Shown: positions 1 to 8,439 of the stretch, in pieces
Numbering within the stretch: position 1 is the first letter of the stretch
Layout of the letters: every line of letters begins with the position of its first letter
Source: Wenzhouxiangella marina
GTDB lineage: Bacteria > Pseudomonadota > Gammaproteobacteria > Xanthomonadales > Wenzhouxiangellaceae
Direction of reading: 5' to 3'
Assembly: GCF_001187785.1 (NCBI RefSeq)
Contig: NZ_CP012154.1
Coordinates: 2,846,501 to 2,910,500 of the forward strand
Length of the DNA: 64,000 nt
The notes under the pieces: generated by a model
What the model saw: only the letters and a program-made list of their open reading frames with translations
What the model was told of the DNA's origin: nothing
Databases searched by the model: none
Translations under genes and position numbers: made by a program

Positions 1-266
1 AGCTTCCGCTTCAAGTACCGCCTCGTTATAAGAATTTTCGCGGCGATCCCCTGAGGTGTCAGTTGGTAGATGTAGCGATGCTTTGCGGGGCTGCGGCTGA
101 AGTTGCCGGCCTTGACCCAGCCCTTCTCGATAAGGGCGCGCAGGCAGTAGTTCACCTTCCCCAGGCTGATATCTAGCTCGCGCGCCAGGGCTCGCTGGCT
201 CAGGCTGGGGTCGGCGTGGAGAGCACGCAGCAGCTTCAGTCGCGTTTCGAGGTTCAGGGGTGAGCT
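1..266 (-). pseudogene. MarR-type EPS-associated transcriptional regulator, 3' end outside window, start codon missing
   Basis: The reverse strand encodes a winged-helix domain with the hallmarks of the EPS-associated MarR family: SQRALAREL, then SLGKVNYCLRALIEKGWVKAG, then a Y-x-LTPQGIAAK stretch. These proteins normally sit beside exopolysaccharide operons, and this one is divergent from such an operon. Only about 88 codons are visible because the gene runs off the left edge. Reading upstream, the frame meets a TAG stop at 267-269, immediately before the residues that match the normal N-terminus, and no ATG, GTG or TTG lies between. Either it starts at a CTG (255-257) or it has lost its start codon. 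The domain call is confident; whether it is functional is not. Confidence 0.6.
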
Positions 267-350
267 CTAATCAGGCAAGGTCGTGATGGTTTGCCGCCGG
301 GCACGCTACCGCCCTTGGGCGGGCTTCCCAATTCAGCGTTTTGGAAGGTG

Positions 351-390
351 GTTGAACGCGGCGTCGGTCAATCGCGTTCAACGGTTGAAC
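351..390. promoter_or_regulatory. Inverted repeat GTTGAACGCG, candidate operator of the EPS regulator
   Basis: GTTGAACGCG at 351-360 is matched perfectly by CGCGTTCAAC at 373-382 (12-nt spacer), and a further direct copy of the half-site GTTGAAC follows at 384-390. A dyad of this size between a MarR-type gene and its presumed target operon is what an operator for that regulator would look like. That assignment is inference from position. Confidence 0.4.
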
Positions 391-465
391 GAGTGGAGGT
401 TACAATGCCCCGAGAATCCGCACAAGGCCCACTGCGCAGGTCGAGGATGGCCCGAGGCATGGCAG

Positions 466-488
466 GGAGTGCCAGCGGCTGGCACTCC
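466..488. repeat. Perfect 11-bp inverted repeat with 1-nt centre (hairpin)
   Basis: GGAGTGCCAGC (466-476) is followed by one G and then its exact reverse complement (478-488). As RNA or extruded DNA it would form an unusually perfect stem. It lies about 100 nt upstream of the -35 element of the EPS promoter and has no T tract, so it is not a standard terminator on either strand. Confidence 0.6.
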
Positions 489-584
489 GACCGATGCTTG
501 ATTCGGGCGGGCTCGAGTTCCGCCTCCTTCGCGAGGCCTCCGCCAGGCCGATCGTCGGCGGATTTTTCCCGGAAAAATAAGCAT

Positions 585-613
585 TTGACGCTTGTTTGAT
601 TGAAGGATAGAGT
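585..613 (+). promoter_or_regulatory. Sigma-70-type promoter of the EPS operon
   Basis: TTGACG at 585-590 and TAGAGT at 608-613 are separated by 17 nt, the ideal sigma-70 spacing. The first gene starts about 70 nt downstream at 685 with a GGGGAAG ribosome binding site (672-678). A T5CC/GGA5 near-palindrome at 563-577 lies directly upstream of the -35 element and could be an operator. Confidence 0.6.
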
Positions 614-684
614 AAAGGCCTATTCGGGAAGTTGCGCCTGCTTTGGCCTTTTCCCGAGAAATCAATACTTTGGGGAAGTTGTAG

Positions 685-1716
685 ATGCTTGCTTTTGCGC
701 GGCTCGGGTCGTTTCTTTTCAAGGGTGGGATGTTGGGCCTGGGTCTGGCCGCGTCAGGCATGGCGCTGGCCTCACCGATCGGTTCGCTGCAGATCGACGG
801 GTCGGTCAGCATCGAAGCGCCTGGCAGCGGTGCCGCGGTGCCGATACGCAACACCGAGTACACCCTGTTTTCCGATGACCGCATCATCACCCGCAGCGGC
901 TCTGCCCTGCTGGCGCTGGACATCGGCGGGTCCATCGGCCTGGCGCCCTCCTCGGCCGCCACGGTCAGCGTGGACTCGCAGAGCGGTGCGGTGACGGTCA
1001 GCCTGGATCAGGGCACGCTGCTCTACAGCCTGCCAAGCATGGCCGGCCAGTTCCGGGTGGTGGTCGATGACTTCGAACTGCAGACCTCACCGGGCGAGGG
1101 CCAGGCGCTGAACGTGGAGGCGCCGATCGACACCCTCTCCGGGGTCATTCGCCGCCTCGACAATGGCCAGATCGACGTCGCCGTCGAATCGGGCATGCTG
1201 TCGATCGTCACGGGCAAGGGTTCGCGCTACAACGTGGCCGCGGGCGACCGGCTCGGCCTGATGGCCAGCCTGAGCGATGCCGAACCGCTCCTGACCCAGG
1301 TGACGGGTGCGGCCGAAGAAGAAATGATCCGGATCGAATCGCCCGAACTGGTCGAGACCAACGAAAACTTCCGCATCCGCTGGGATGGGATTTCGAACGC
1401 GTCGGAGTCCTTCATCGCCATCGCCGAGCGCGGCGCCGAGCCGGAAGAGTTCCAGCGCATTGTCAGCACCGAAGAGGGCCCGATCCTGCTGCTGGAAGCG
1501 CCGGACGACGAGGGCGACTACGAAATCCGCTTCATCGACGGCGACACGGGCCTGGTCACCAGCTTCGTCTACCTGAAAGTGGTGGACGATGAACTGCTCG
1601 GGGCCTGGTGGATGCGCGAGCGCTTCGGCGCCCTGGAACTGGCCGGCGGCATTCTCGTCGGTGGCGTGATCGGCTACTGGATCAAGGATTGCGACCCGAT
1701 GCCGGTCAGCCCCTGA
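685..1716 (+). CDS. FecR-like domain envelope protein of the EPS operon
   Basis: A 343-residue protein with an N-terminal signal peptide ending near MALASP. It then has a FecR-type beta-rich region (residues about 30-190, with VPIRNTEYTLFSDDRI and later a V-x-AGDRLGL motif), a second Ig-like segment at 215-300, and one hydrophobic helix near the C-terminus (about 318-335). FecR-like proteins in this setting are periplasmic and often sit at the head of polysaccharide export operons, but their exact role is unclear. A GGGGAAG site lies 6 nt before the ATG. It is the first gene after the promoter at 585-613, and the Wza-type gene follows 71 nt later. Confidence 0.7.
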   Translation: MLAFARLGSFLFKGGMLGLGLAASGMALASPIGSLQIDGSVSIEAPGSGAAVPIRNTEYTLFSDDRIITRSGSALLALDIGGSIGLAPSSAATVSVDSQSGAVTVSLDQGTLLYSLPSMAGQFRVVVDDFELQTSPGEGQALNVEAPIDTLSGVIRRLDNGQIDVAVESGMLSIVTGKGSRYNVAAGDRLGLMASLSDAEPLLTQVTGAAEEEMIRIESPELVETNENFRIRWDGISNASESFIAIAERGAEPEEFQRIVSTEEGPILLLEAPDDEGDYEIRFIDGDTGLVTSFVYLKVVDDELLGAWWMRERFGALELAGGILVGGVIGYWIKDCDPMPVSP

Positions 1717-1787
1717 TCTCTCGGGCCCATCGCTCTGGAAGTGCTTTGAATCGAACGTCGCCCCGTTGCCTGCTCTCCCACATCAGG

Positions 1788-2819
1788 ATGGCCACTCGCC
1801 ATCCTGATTGGTTTGTGGTCCGCCTGATTACCGCCCTGGCCCTGCTCGCGCTGCTGTCGGCCTGCGCGTCCGGCGGCGCCAATCGCGACATGGCCGATTT
1901 CCAGGAGGAGTTCGCCTCGCAGGCGCGCGTCGACAGCATCAACGAGCAGCTGCTGAGCTTTGCAGCCACGGCCGATCTGGAAGCGCAGGATTACCGCATC
2001 GGCGCCGGCGATCAGATCCAGATCGACATCTTCAACGTACCCGAGCTGTCCGGCGACTATCGAGTGGCCGGGATGGGCACGGTCAACATGCCCCTGATCG
2101 GCCAGATCGAACTCAGCGGCTACTCCCTGCAGGAAGCCGAGCAGATCATCGCTGACGCCTACAGTGAGCGCTATCTTCGCAACCCGCAGGTCTCGATTGC
2201 CGTGCTGGAGTTCCGGAGCCAGCAGTTCACCGCCATCGGCGCCCTTGCCGCGCCGCGCGTCTACAACACCGATCGCCGAATGACCCTGCTGGAATCCATT
2301 GCCATGGCCGGCGGCCTGGCCGCCGATGCGGGCACGCAGATCTACGTGACCGACCGCGCCCGCGACCCGGAAAGCGGTGAGCTGGGCATGCGCAGCCTGA
2401 TCATCAGCGTCGAGGACCTGATGCAGGACCCGCAGCACTTCAACTTCTTTCTCGGCGAACAGGCGCTGATCAACGTCCCGCGGGCCGGGTCGATCTTCGT
2501 CGAGGGCGCCGTGGAGCGGCCGGGCGTGTACCAGCGCACGGGCGAGACGACGGTCCTGAAGGCGATCGCCATGGCCGGCGGCCTGAAGTTCGAGGCCAGC
2601 CGTTCCAACCTGCGCGTGCTGCGACGCAACCCCGCCTCCAATGAGTGGGAGAACAGCGTGGTCAGCCTGGACGAGATCCGCGAGTCCCCCAGCGCCGATC
2701 TGATCCTGCGCGACGGTGACATCGTGATGATCGAGTATGGCGCGGTGCGCACGGCCTGGGCCGGCAGCATGCGGATCCTGCGCGACATCGCCTTTCTCGG
2801 CTTCCGGCCCTTGAACTGA
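1788..2819 (+). CDS. wza-like: Polysaccharide export outer membrane lipoprotein (Wza family)
   Basis: A 343-residue lipoprotein. The N-terminus is positively charged and hydrophobic and ends in a lipobox, LLSAC. The polysaccharide export (Poly_export) domain follows at about residues 70-150, with YRIGAGDQIQIDIFNVPELSG, then SLBB-type repeats at about 155-330 (FVEGAVERPGVYQ). Family members form the outer membrane channel through which EPS or capsule leaves the cell. I chose the ATG at 1788 over the upstream in-frame start at 1608, because the latter overlaps the previous gene and places non-signal sequence before the signal peptide. The Wzc-type kinase follows after 13 nt, the usual pairing. 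Confidence 0.88.
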   Translation: MATRHPDWFVVRLITALALLALLSACASGGANRDMADFQEEFASQARVDSINEQLLSFAATADLEAQDYRIGAGDQIQIDIFNVPELSGDYRVAGMGTVNMPLIGQIELSGYSLQEAEQIIADAYSERYLRNPQVSIAVLEFRSQQFTAIGALAAPRVYNTDRRMTLLESIAMAGGLAADAGTQIYVTDRARDPESGELGMRSLIISVEDLMQDPQHFNFFLGEQALINVPRAGSIFVEGAVERPGVYQRTGETTVLKAIAMAGGLKFEASRSNLRVLRRNPASNEWENSVVSLDEIRESPSADLILRDGDIVMIEYGAVRTAWAGSMRILRDIAFLGFRPLN

Positions 2820-2832
2820 GGGCCGCCGAACG

Positions 2833-5208
2833 ATGAGTGATCAACGCATCCAGGACGGCCGCCACCTCCGGCCCATCGACGGCCAGAATCTTGCGCTGGC
2901 CCAGTACGACCCGTACCAGTCCAAGGCCAACGAGGACGACGATGCCATCGATCTTCTCGAGATCTGGCGCACCATCCTCAAGCGCAAGTGGGTGGTGGTC
3001 AGCATCCTGGCCGTGTTCATCGCCACGGCGGCCCTGTCGAGCTGGCTGACCATCCCCGTTTACCGCGCCACGGCCGTGGTGCAGATCAACCACGAAACCG
3101 CCAACATCCTGCGCATCGAGGATTTCGAAGCCGCGCCGCGCTCCTGGCAGGGCGTGGAGCAGTTCTACCAGACCCAGTACGAGATCCTGCGCGGGCGTCA
3201 GCTGGCCGAGAACGTGGTCGAAAAGCTGGAGGTCTGGGACCACCCCGAGCTGTCGGGGGAGATCACCCAGCGCAACCTGTACCGTGAACTGCGCGCCCTG
3301 CCCGGCCGCCTGATGCAGCTCATCCGCTCCGACCCGCCCAGCGCCCAGCCCGGCACGGCGGTGCAGACGCCGGAAGCCGCCCGCGAGGCGGCGATCCGCA
3401 GCGCCGGTGGACGGCTCCGTGCACGCATCTCGGTGAATCCGCGTGAAAATTCGCGTCTGGTATACGTGTCCGTCAACAGCTTCGACCCGGCCTTCGCGGC
3501 ACAGCTGGCCAACGCCGTGGTCGAGGAGTACGTGCGCTCCACCATGCAGCGGCGCTACGACGCCGGCCAGGAGGCCCGGGAGTTCCTCGAAGGGCAGCTG
3601 GCCGACATGCGCATCGCGCTGGAGCGCGCCGATCAGAACCTGATCGACTTCGCCCAGGCCAACGGCGTGGCGGACCTGGAAGAGCGCATCAACATGTCGC
3701 AGAGCTCGGTGCGCACCCTGAACGATCGCCTCAGCGGCGCACGTGGCGACCTGGTTCAGCTGCGAGCCTTCAACCAGCTGATCGAGCAGGGCCGCGGCGA
3801 CTCCATCCGCCCCGTGGTCAACGATGGCCAGATCGCCGAATTGCGCGGTCGCAAGGCCGAGCTGGAAACCGAGATCTCCGGCCTGCTGCAGCGCTTCATG
3901 GAGGACTATCCGGCGATCGCCGAGCTCAGAAGCCAGATCAACGAGATCGACAGCCAGATCCGCGAGCGCGCCGACTTCATCATCGGCAACGTCATCGCCG
4001 AGTACAGCAACCTGGAAGCCGAGGTGGCCGCCCTCGAAGAGGCGATCGCCGAGAACGAAGGGCGCATCCTGGCGCTGAACCAGCAGGGCGTGCAGTACAA
4101 CATCCTGCGCCGCGAGTTCGAGACCAACCGTGAACTCTACGACGGCATGCTGCAGCGCCTGAAGGAAATCGGCGTTGCCGCCGGCGCCCAGGAAAACAAC
4201 ATCGCCGTGATCGATTCGGCCCTGCGCCCGGGCTACCCGGTGCTGCCGGACATTTCCCGCAACCTGTCGATCGCCCTGCTGCTCGGACTGGTGGTGGGCG
4301 TGGGCCTGGCGCTGCTGCTGGAGTTCCTGGACTCGACCGTGCACCGCACGGAAGACGTCGAGAAACTGGTCGGACGCCCGGTGCTGGGCCTGATCCCCAT
4401 CGTCAAGCTCAGCGAGCAGCGCAAGAAATCGGGCACCACCACGCGCGCCGAGGACCGGGCGGTCAGCCATTACAGCGAACTGCACCCGAAATCGGCCGTG
4501 TCCGAGGCCTTCCGCTCGCTGCGCACGAGCCTGATGTTCTCCACGCCGCAGGGCATGCCCAAGACCATTCTGATGACCAGCCCGGGCCCGGGCGACGGCA
4601 AGACCACCAATGCCATCAACCTGGCCACGGTGCTGGCCCAGAACGGCGCCAGGGTGCTGCTCATCGATGCCGACCTTCGCAAACCGCGCCTGCACCGTGA
4701 TTTCTCGATCCAGCAGTCGCCGGGCCTGACCAACCGCATCGCCGAGGTCAGCAGCCAGGAAGTGACGACCTCGTCGATCATCCCGACCACCACCGAGGGC
4801 CTGTTCGTGATGCCCAGCGGCAACCAGGCGCCCAACCCCGCCGAGTTGCTGTCATCGGACCGCATGCGCAAGATCATCAACCTGTCGGCCCGGGCCTTCG
4901 ATCACGTCATCATCGATTCGGCGCCGATTCTGGGCCTGGCCGATGCCCTGGTCCTGTCGCGTTGCGTCGACGGGGTGATCCTGGTCACCAGCGCCGGCAA
5001 GACCAGCAAGGAAAGCATCCGGACGAGCACCCGTCGACTGGTACAGGTGCACGCGCCGCTGTTGGGCGTGGTGATGAACCGCATCGATATGGAGTCGCCC
5101 GACTACGCCTACTACTCTTCGTACTACTACAACTACAGTCACGACGAGGACGAACGGGTCGAAGGCGGACGCAACAAGGCCGGAAAGAACCTGGAACGCA
5201 CGGCCTGA
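2833..5208 (+). CDS. wzc-like: Wzc-type polysaccharide co-polymerase and bacterial tyrosine kinase
   Basis: A 791-residue inner membrane protein with the fused architecture of proteobacterial Wzc. It has a Wzz domain between two membrane helices (about residues 55-75 and 478-500), long coiled coils in the periplasmic part (about 240-450), and a cytoplasmic BY-kinase domain. The kinase shows Walker A (PGPGDGKTT, about 584-592), Walker A' (LLIDADLRKP) and Walker B (HVIIDSAP). The C-terminal autophosphorylation cluster is very rich, with eight Tyr within residues 757-771. It would set EPS chain length and couple polymerisation to the Wza channel by cycles of tyrosine phosphorylation. No matching phosphatase (Wzb) is visible here. 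Confidence 0.92.
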   Translation: MSDQRIQDGRHLRPIDGQNLALAQYDPYQSKANEDDDAIDLLEIWRTILKRKWVVVSILAVFIATAALSSWLTIPVYRATAVVQINHETANILRIEDFEAAPRSWQGVEQFYQTQYEILRGRQLAENVVEKLEVWDHPELSGEITQRNLYRELRALPGRLMQLIRSDPPSAQPGTAVQTPEAAREAAIRSAGGRLRARISVNPRENSRLVYVSVNSFDPAFAAQLANAVVEEYVRSTMQRRYDAGQEAREFLEGQLADMRIALERADQNLIDFAQANGVADLEERINMSQSSVRTLNDRLSGARGDLVQLRAFNQLIEQGRGDSIRPVVNDGQIAELRGRKAELETEISGLLQRFMEDYPAIAELRSQINEIDSQIRERADFIIGNVIAEYSNLEAEVAALEEAIAENEGRILALNQQGVQYNILRREFETNRELYDGMLQRLKEIGVAAGAQENNIAVIDSALRPGYPVLPDISRNLSIALLLGLVVGVGLALLLEFLDSTVHRTEDVEKLVGRPVLGLIPIVKLSEQRKKSGTTTRAEDRAVSHYSELHPKSAVSEAFRSLRTSLMFSTPQGMPKTILMTSPGPGDGKTTNAINLATVLAQNGARVLLIDADLRKPRLHRDFSIQQSPGLTNRIAEVSSQEVTTSSIIPTTTEGLFVMPSGNQAPNPAELLSSDRMRKIINLSARAFDHVIIDSAPILGLADALVLSRCVDGVILVTSAGKTSKESIRTSTRRLVQVHAPLLGVVMNRIDMESPDYAYYSSYYYNYSHDEDERVEGGRNKAGKNLERTA

Positions 5209-5225
5209 TCTGCTGACCAGACCCG

Positions 5226-6482
5226 ATGCGCAGATCTCGACTCATCATCCTGCTGGCCATGCTTGCCGGCCTGGCCGCGGTCGGCTCGGACTACCTGGAG
5301 CTTCGCCGATTCAACGCCGTCGCCGAACAGGACGCCATCGTCAGCCCGCTCGGCCCCAGCTTGTACGACACCTTTTCCATTCATCCGGCGGCCCGTCAGG
5401 CGGCGCGAAATTGGGCCGTGGATCCGGATCGGGCCGCCGAGCTGCTGACCCAGGCGGCTGCCCTCTACCCGCTGGAAGCCCTGCCCTGGCTGGCCCAGGC
5501 TCGCATCAAGGCCGGCCGTGGCGGTGACCCGGCGGTGCTGCGGGCGGACCTGCTGTCCGGCGTTGCAGTGCAACCCTACAGCCCGGCCACGCGCTGGCAG
5601 GCGGCCCAGATTGCGCTGCACGCCGGCGACCTGGATCTGACCGAACGCTTCCTGAGGCTCTGGGCCGAAGACCAGCCACGCGAGCTGGGACAGGCCCTGT
5701 TCATCGCTCAGCGCTGGATCCGCGACCCCGATCAACTGCTGGACCGCATCGTCCCGGCTACCGAAGCGCACTGGGAAGCCGCCATGGACTTCGCCTACCG
5801 CCAGGGCAAGCGTGATCTGGCCGAAGCGGTCTGGGATCGGCTCGCCTCCAGTCATGCTCTGGATTCACCCCTGTTCCTGACCTACTTCGACTTCCTCCTG
5901 CGTGAGGGCGAGGTCGACTCGGCGATGGCGCTGTGGCAGCGAAGCGACCCGCGCTACCGCCCAGGCACGGTGCTGAACGGCGGTTTCGGCCGCGAGTTCG
6001 GGCCGGCGCGGGGCCTGAACTGGCGCGTCGGCCCGCTGCCGGAGGGCGTTCGCATTGCCCGTGACATGGAGACCTACGCCCAGGCGCCGGGCAGCCTGCG
6101 CCTGGACTTTGCCGGCAGTCACAATCTGCGCTTGGCCCATCCGAGCATCCTGGTGCCGCTGCCGGTCGGCCAGCGCTTCCGTCTGACCGGACAATGGCGC
6201 GGCCAGGGGCTGACCACTCGCGCCCGGCCGTACCTGTTCGTGCGGGCAGTGGACGGCGCGATGAACCATCGACTCGATGTCCCCGGCGCCCACTTCGGCT
6301 GGCAGGCGTTCAGCCTCGACCTTGAACTACCCGAGGGCGTTCGCCTGATCGAGATCAACCTGCGGCGCGATCCCACCCAGGCCTTCGATCGCTACATCGG
6401 AGGTCAGCTCTGGCTCGACGAGATTGCGATCGAAGCCCTGCCGGTCAGCGATAGCGCGACGCCATTACCAGCGCCCGAATGA
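5226..6482 (+). CDS. EPS-operon protein with TPR-like repeats and a carbohydrate-binding-like C-terminus
   Basis: A 418-residue protein with an N-terminal hydrophobic segment (residues 5-20) that anchors or exports it. Residues about 50-240 are alpha-helical and Ala/Leu-rich in a TPR-like pattern. Residues about 250-405 look like a beta-sandwich of the kind seen in carbohydrate-binding modules (GSLRLDFAGSHN, then VPLPVGQRFRLTGQWRG, ending in LWLDEIAIE). I do not recognise a named family. It starts 17 nt after the wzc-like gene and its stop overlaps the next start as ATGA, so it belongs to the same operon. A periplasmic scaffold for EPS assembly is a reasonable inference. Confidence 0.65.
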   Translation: MRRSRLIILLAMLAGLAAVGSDYLELRRFNAVAEQDAIVSPLGPSLYDTFSIHPAARQAARNWAVDPDRAAELLTQAAALYPLEALPWLAQARIKAGRGGDPAVLRADLLSGVAVQPYSPATRWQAAQIALHAGDLDLTERFLRLWAEDQPRELGQALFIAQRWIRDPDQLLDRIVPATEAHWEAAMDFAYRQGKRDLAEAVWDRLASSHALDSPLFLTYFDFLLREGEVDSAMALWQRSDPRYRPGTVLNGGFGREFGPARGLNWRVGPLPEGVRIARDMETYAQAPGSLRLDFAGSHNLRLAHPSILVPLPVGQRFRLTGQWRGQGLTTRARPYLFVRAVDGAMNHRLDVPGAHFGWQAFSLDLELPEGVRLIEINLRRDPTQAFDRYIGGQLWLDEIAIEALPVSDSATPLPAPE

Positions 6483-8098
6483 ACGAGATTTCGATCATTC
6501 GCCTGGCCGAGTCGATCGCCGAGGGGGAGCTTTACGAACTCAATCAGGCCGAGGTCTCGGCCGTGCTCGGCTGGGTCACGCGCTCGAAATCGAATGAGCA
6601 TCGGCAAGCGCTGGAGCAAGCCCTGGGCAGCGTGGACACGCAACCCGAGCTGGCGCTGAACGCGCTCCGGATACTGGAACACAGCTTGTTCTTCAACGAT
6701 GTCTTCCAGCAGGGCAAGGCCGGTGTCAGCAGCGAGTTCGAGCACGATGCGCGTCGCCGTCGCTACCGCCTGCTGCTCTCCGCCTTTCATCCGGACCGGG
6801 TCCCCGGCGAGGACGGCTGGCTGACCCAGCGCTCGCAGGCGATCATCCAGGCCTACCAGGTCTTCAAGCGAAACCCCGACGCGGAGACCGAGGAGGCTCG
6901 GCCAGAAGCCGGCGCGCACCATGCGCATTCCCAGGGCGGCCGGACGCCGCCCCACCGCGGACCGATCAAGCACCGTGAAGGCTCGCTGGCGATGTTTCTG
7001 CGCCAGCGATTCGGCGGCGACCGCTGGCTTGCGCACAAACTCATCGGCGGACTCGTGCTGCTGCTCGGACTGGCCGTGATCAGCGTGCTGCTGAGCGAGC
7101 CAGCGACCCTTCCCGAAACCGCTTTCGATCCCCGGCCCTCGCCGCGAAGCGTCGAATCAAGGCCCGATGCTCAGCCGGCGACAACGGCCGTGAACAATGA
7201 AACCCCCGAACGCAGCGCGGGCGCCGAAGGGGGCGATGGATGGATTCGAAGCGAGCCGCAGACTGGCATCGAAGAAGAGGAGCCGGCCAGCATCGAGCCA
7301 GCGGATGCAACGACCCGGGTAGCATCGACGACGATGCGGTCGTCCGCTGTTGACGATTCCGCCGGACCCCAGTCATCGAGCTTGGCGTCGGTAACGACCT
7401 CAGCCCAGGAGCGTGGCGCTGGCCCGCCTGCGGCGATCGATTCCGAGCGGGTCGAGCCGTCGCCGGTCCCGAGGCAGAATGGGCTAGCGAATGAGGCGCC
7501 GATCCCGAGTCGTTCCGAGCGTCTGCAATCGAATACAGGGCAAGGCAGCGCCCCTCCATCGGCCTCGAACGAAGGCTCGGAGCCCGGTCCAGACCCGGCT
7601 CGGAGGCAGGCTTCCAATGCCAGGGGCGACTCCAACGCGTCGGCGACCCGGCCAGCGCGCGCTCCGGTCATCGAGCCGTCCAGCAGCCGAGGTGGCGGCC
7701 CACCGCCAGGCCAGTTGTCCCTGGGGCCGGTCATGCGGCACCGAGTCGGCGAATTGCTCCAGAGCTATCAGCGGGCTTTCGAGACGGGCGATCTGGAGGG
7801 CGTGATGGGCCTGTTCGGAGATCAACCCAGACTCGATCGCCAGTCGGGTCGGGCTCCGCTGGAGCACTACTTCACGACCCTGTTCGAGGCCAGCGACGGT
7901 CGGCGCCTTTCGCTGCAGGTGCACTCGGCCGAGCGCGATGGCAACGACTGGATCGTCAGGGCGTCACAGCGCATCGAGTTGCTCAACGGCGCCGGCACGG
8001 CGTCACGCGTCCAGAATCTCGATGTCCTGTTTCAATTCGCACCCTCGCCCTTTGCGCTGAAGATCACGGCAATCCAGGCGCAGAATCCCGCGAACTGA
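6479..8098 (+). CDS. Membrane protein with a cytoplasmic J domain and a C-terminal NTF2-like domain
   Basis: A 539-residue protein of mosaic design. Residues about 80-135 contain a J-domain-like helix pair with the diagnostic HPD motif (FHPDRV, about 102-107). A single membrane helix follows at about 185-205. Next come about 200 residues of low-complexity Ser/Pro/Ala/Glu-rich linker, and then a SnoaL/NTF2-like fold at about 415-535 (YQRAFETGDLEGVMGLF). J domains stimulate Hsp70 ATPase, so the N-terminus probably recruits DnaK at the membrane. The last domain would be periplasmic. Its ATG overlaps the stop of the upstream gene by 4 nt (ATGA), tying it to EPS assembly. Confidence 0.65.
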   Translation: MNEISIIRLAESIAEGELYELNQAEVSAVLGWVTRSKSNEHRQALEQALGSVDTQPELALNALRILEHSLFFNDVFQQGKAGVSSEFEHDARRRRYRLLLSAFHPDRVPGEDGWLTQRSQAIIQAYQVFKRNPDAETEEARPEAGAHHAHSQGGRTPPHRGPIKHREGSLAMFLRQRFGGDRWLAHKLIGGLVLLLGLAVISVLLSEPATLPETAFDPRPSPRSVESRPDAQPATTAVNNETPERSAGAEGGDGWIRSEPQTGIEEEEPASIEPADATTRVASTTMRSSAVDDSAGPQSSSLASVTTSAQERGAGPPAAIDSERVEPSPVPRQNGLANEAPIPSRSERLQSNTGQGSAPPSASNEGSEPGPDPARRQASNARGDSNASATRPARAPVIEPSSSRGGGPPPGQLSLGPVMRHRVGELLQSYQRAFETGDLEGVMGLFGDQPRLDRQSGRAPLEHYFTTLFEASDGRRLSLQVHSAERDGNDWIVRASQRIELLNGAGTASRVQNLDVLFQFAPSPFALKITAIQAQNPAN

Positions 8099-8240
8099 GC
8101 CGCGCCTGCGCCGAGGTGGCTTGGTGGACGTCCCTGGCTCCGCGAAGTGACCGGCACCGCTGCGTTGCTCTTATCAGGATCGGGCCGGTCGACCGTGGTT
8201 GCGGCCGCAAAGGCCCGGTTTCAGGTGGATTCTGGATTCT

Positions 8241-8381
8241 CCGGTCGTCGGGGACGTGGCCCCGACCTACGGGATTGGGGCCGCCCCCACAATGTCGGCG
8301 AGCCCCGAAACCCGTAGGTCGGCCCCACATTGTCGGCGAGCCCCGAAACCCGTAGGTCGGGGCCACGTCCCCGACGACCGG
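8241..8381. repeat. REP array 1: two outward REPs in a 33-bp inverted repeat, plus a 38-bp tandem repeat
   Basis: This fills the gene-free stretch 8099-8439. A compact 24-nt REP is present in reverse orientation at 8247-8270 and in forward orientation at 8352-8375. Including flanks, 8241-8273 and 8349-8381 are perfect inverted repeats of 33 bp. Between them a 38-bp unit occurs twice in tandem (8291-8328 and 8329-8366), the first copy carrying a damaged REP from 8314. Each REP has the tetranucleotide GTAG at its 5' side followed by a GTCGGG/CCCGAC hairpin, the known design of RAYT-associated REPs. The RAYT gene lies 58 nt away. Confidence 0.85.
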
Positions 8382-8439
8382 AGCATCCAGCCACCGCCAG
8401 ACGTTGGGTCCTAGGCGCCGCACTCCTCTCAATGAAGAA

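Larger units (their letters stand above)
271..584. other. Gene-free divergent regulatory region upstream of the EPS operon
   Basis: No convincing coding region was found between the MarR-type gene and the EPS operon. The stretch holds an inverted repeat of gttgaacgcg (351-390), a perfect 23-nt hairpin (466-488), and a near-palindrome of T5CC/GGA5 (563-577) just upstream of the best promoter. A weaker alternative promoter, TTCAAC (377-382) with TACAAT (401-406), is also present. Short open frames on both strands here have no recognisable features. Confidence 0.5.

Noticed and set aside
478-497. Sigma-54 promoter upstream of the EPS operon at TGGCAC
   Set aside because: After the GG the spacing of 10 nt leads to GA rather than GC, and no TTGC is present.
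2662-4695. Minus-strand frame of about 677 codons opposite the wzc-like gene
   Set aside because: No domain signal; the plus strand has Walker motifs and a tyrosine cluster.
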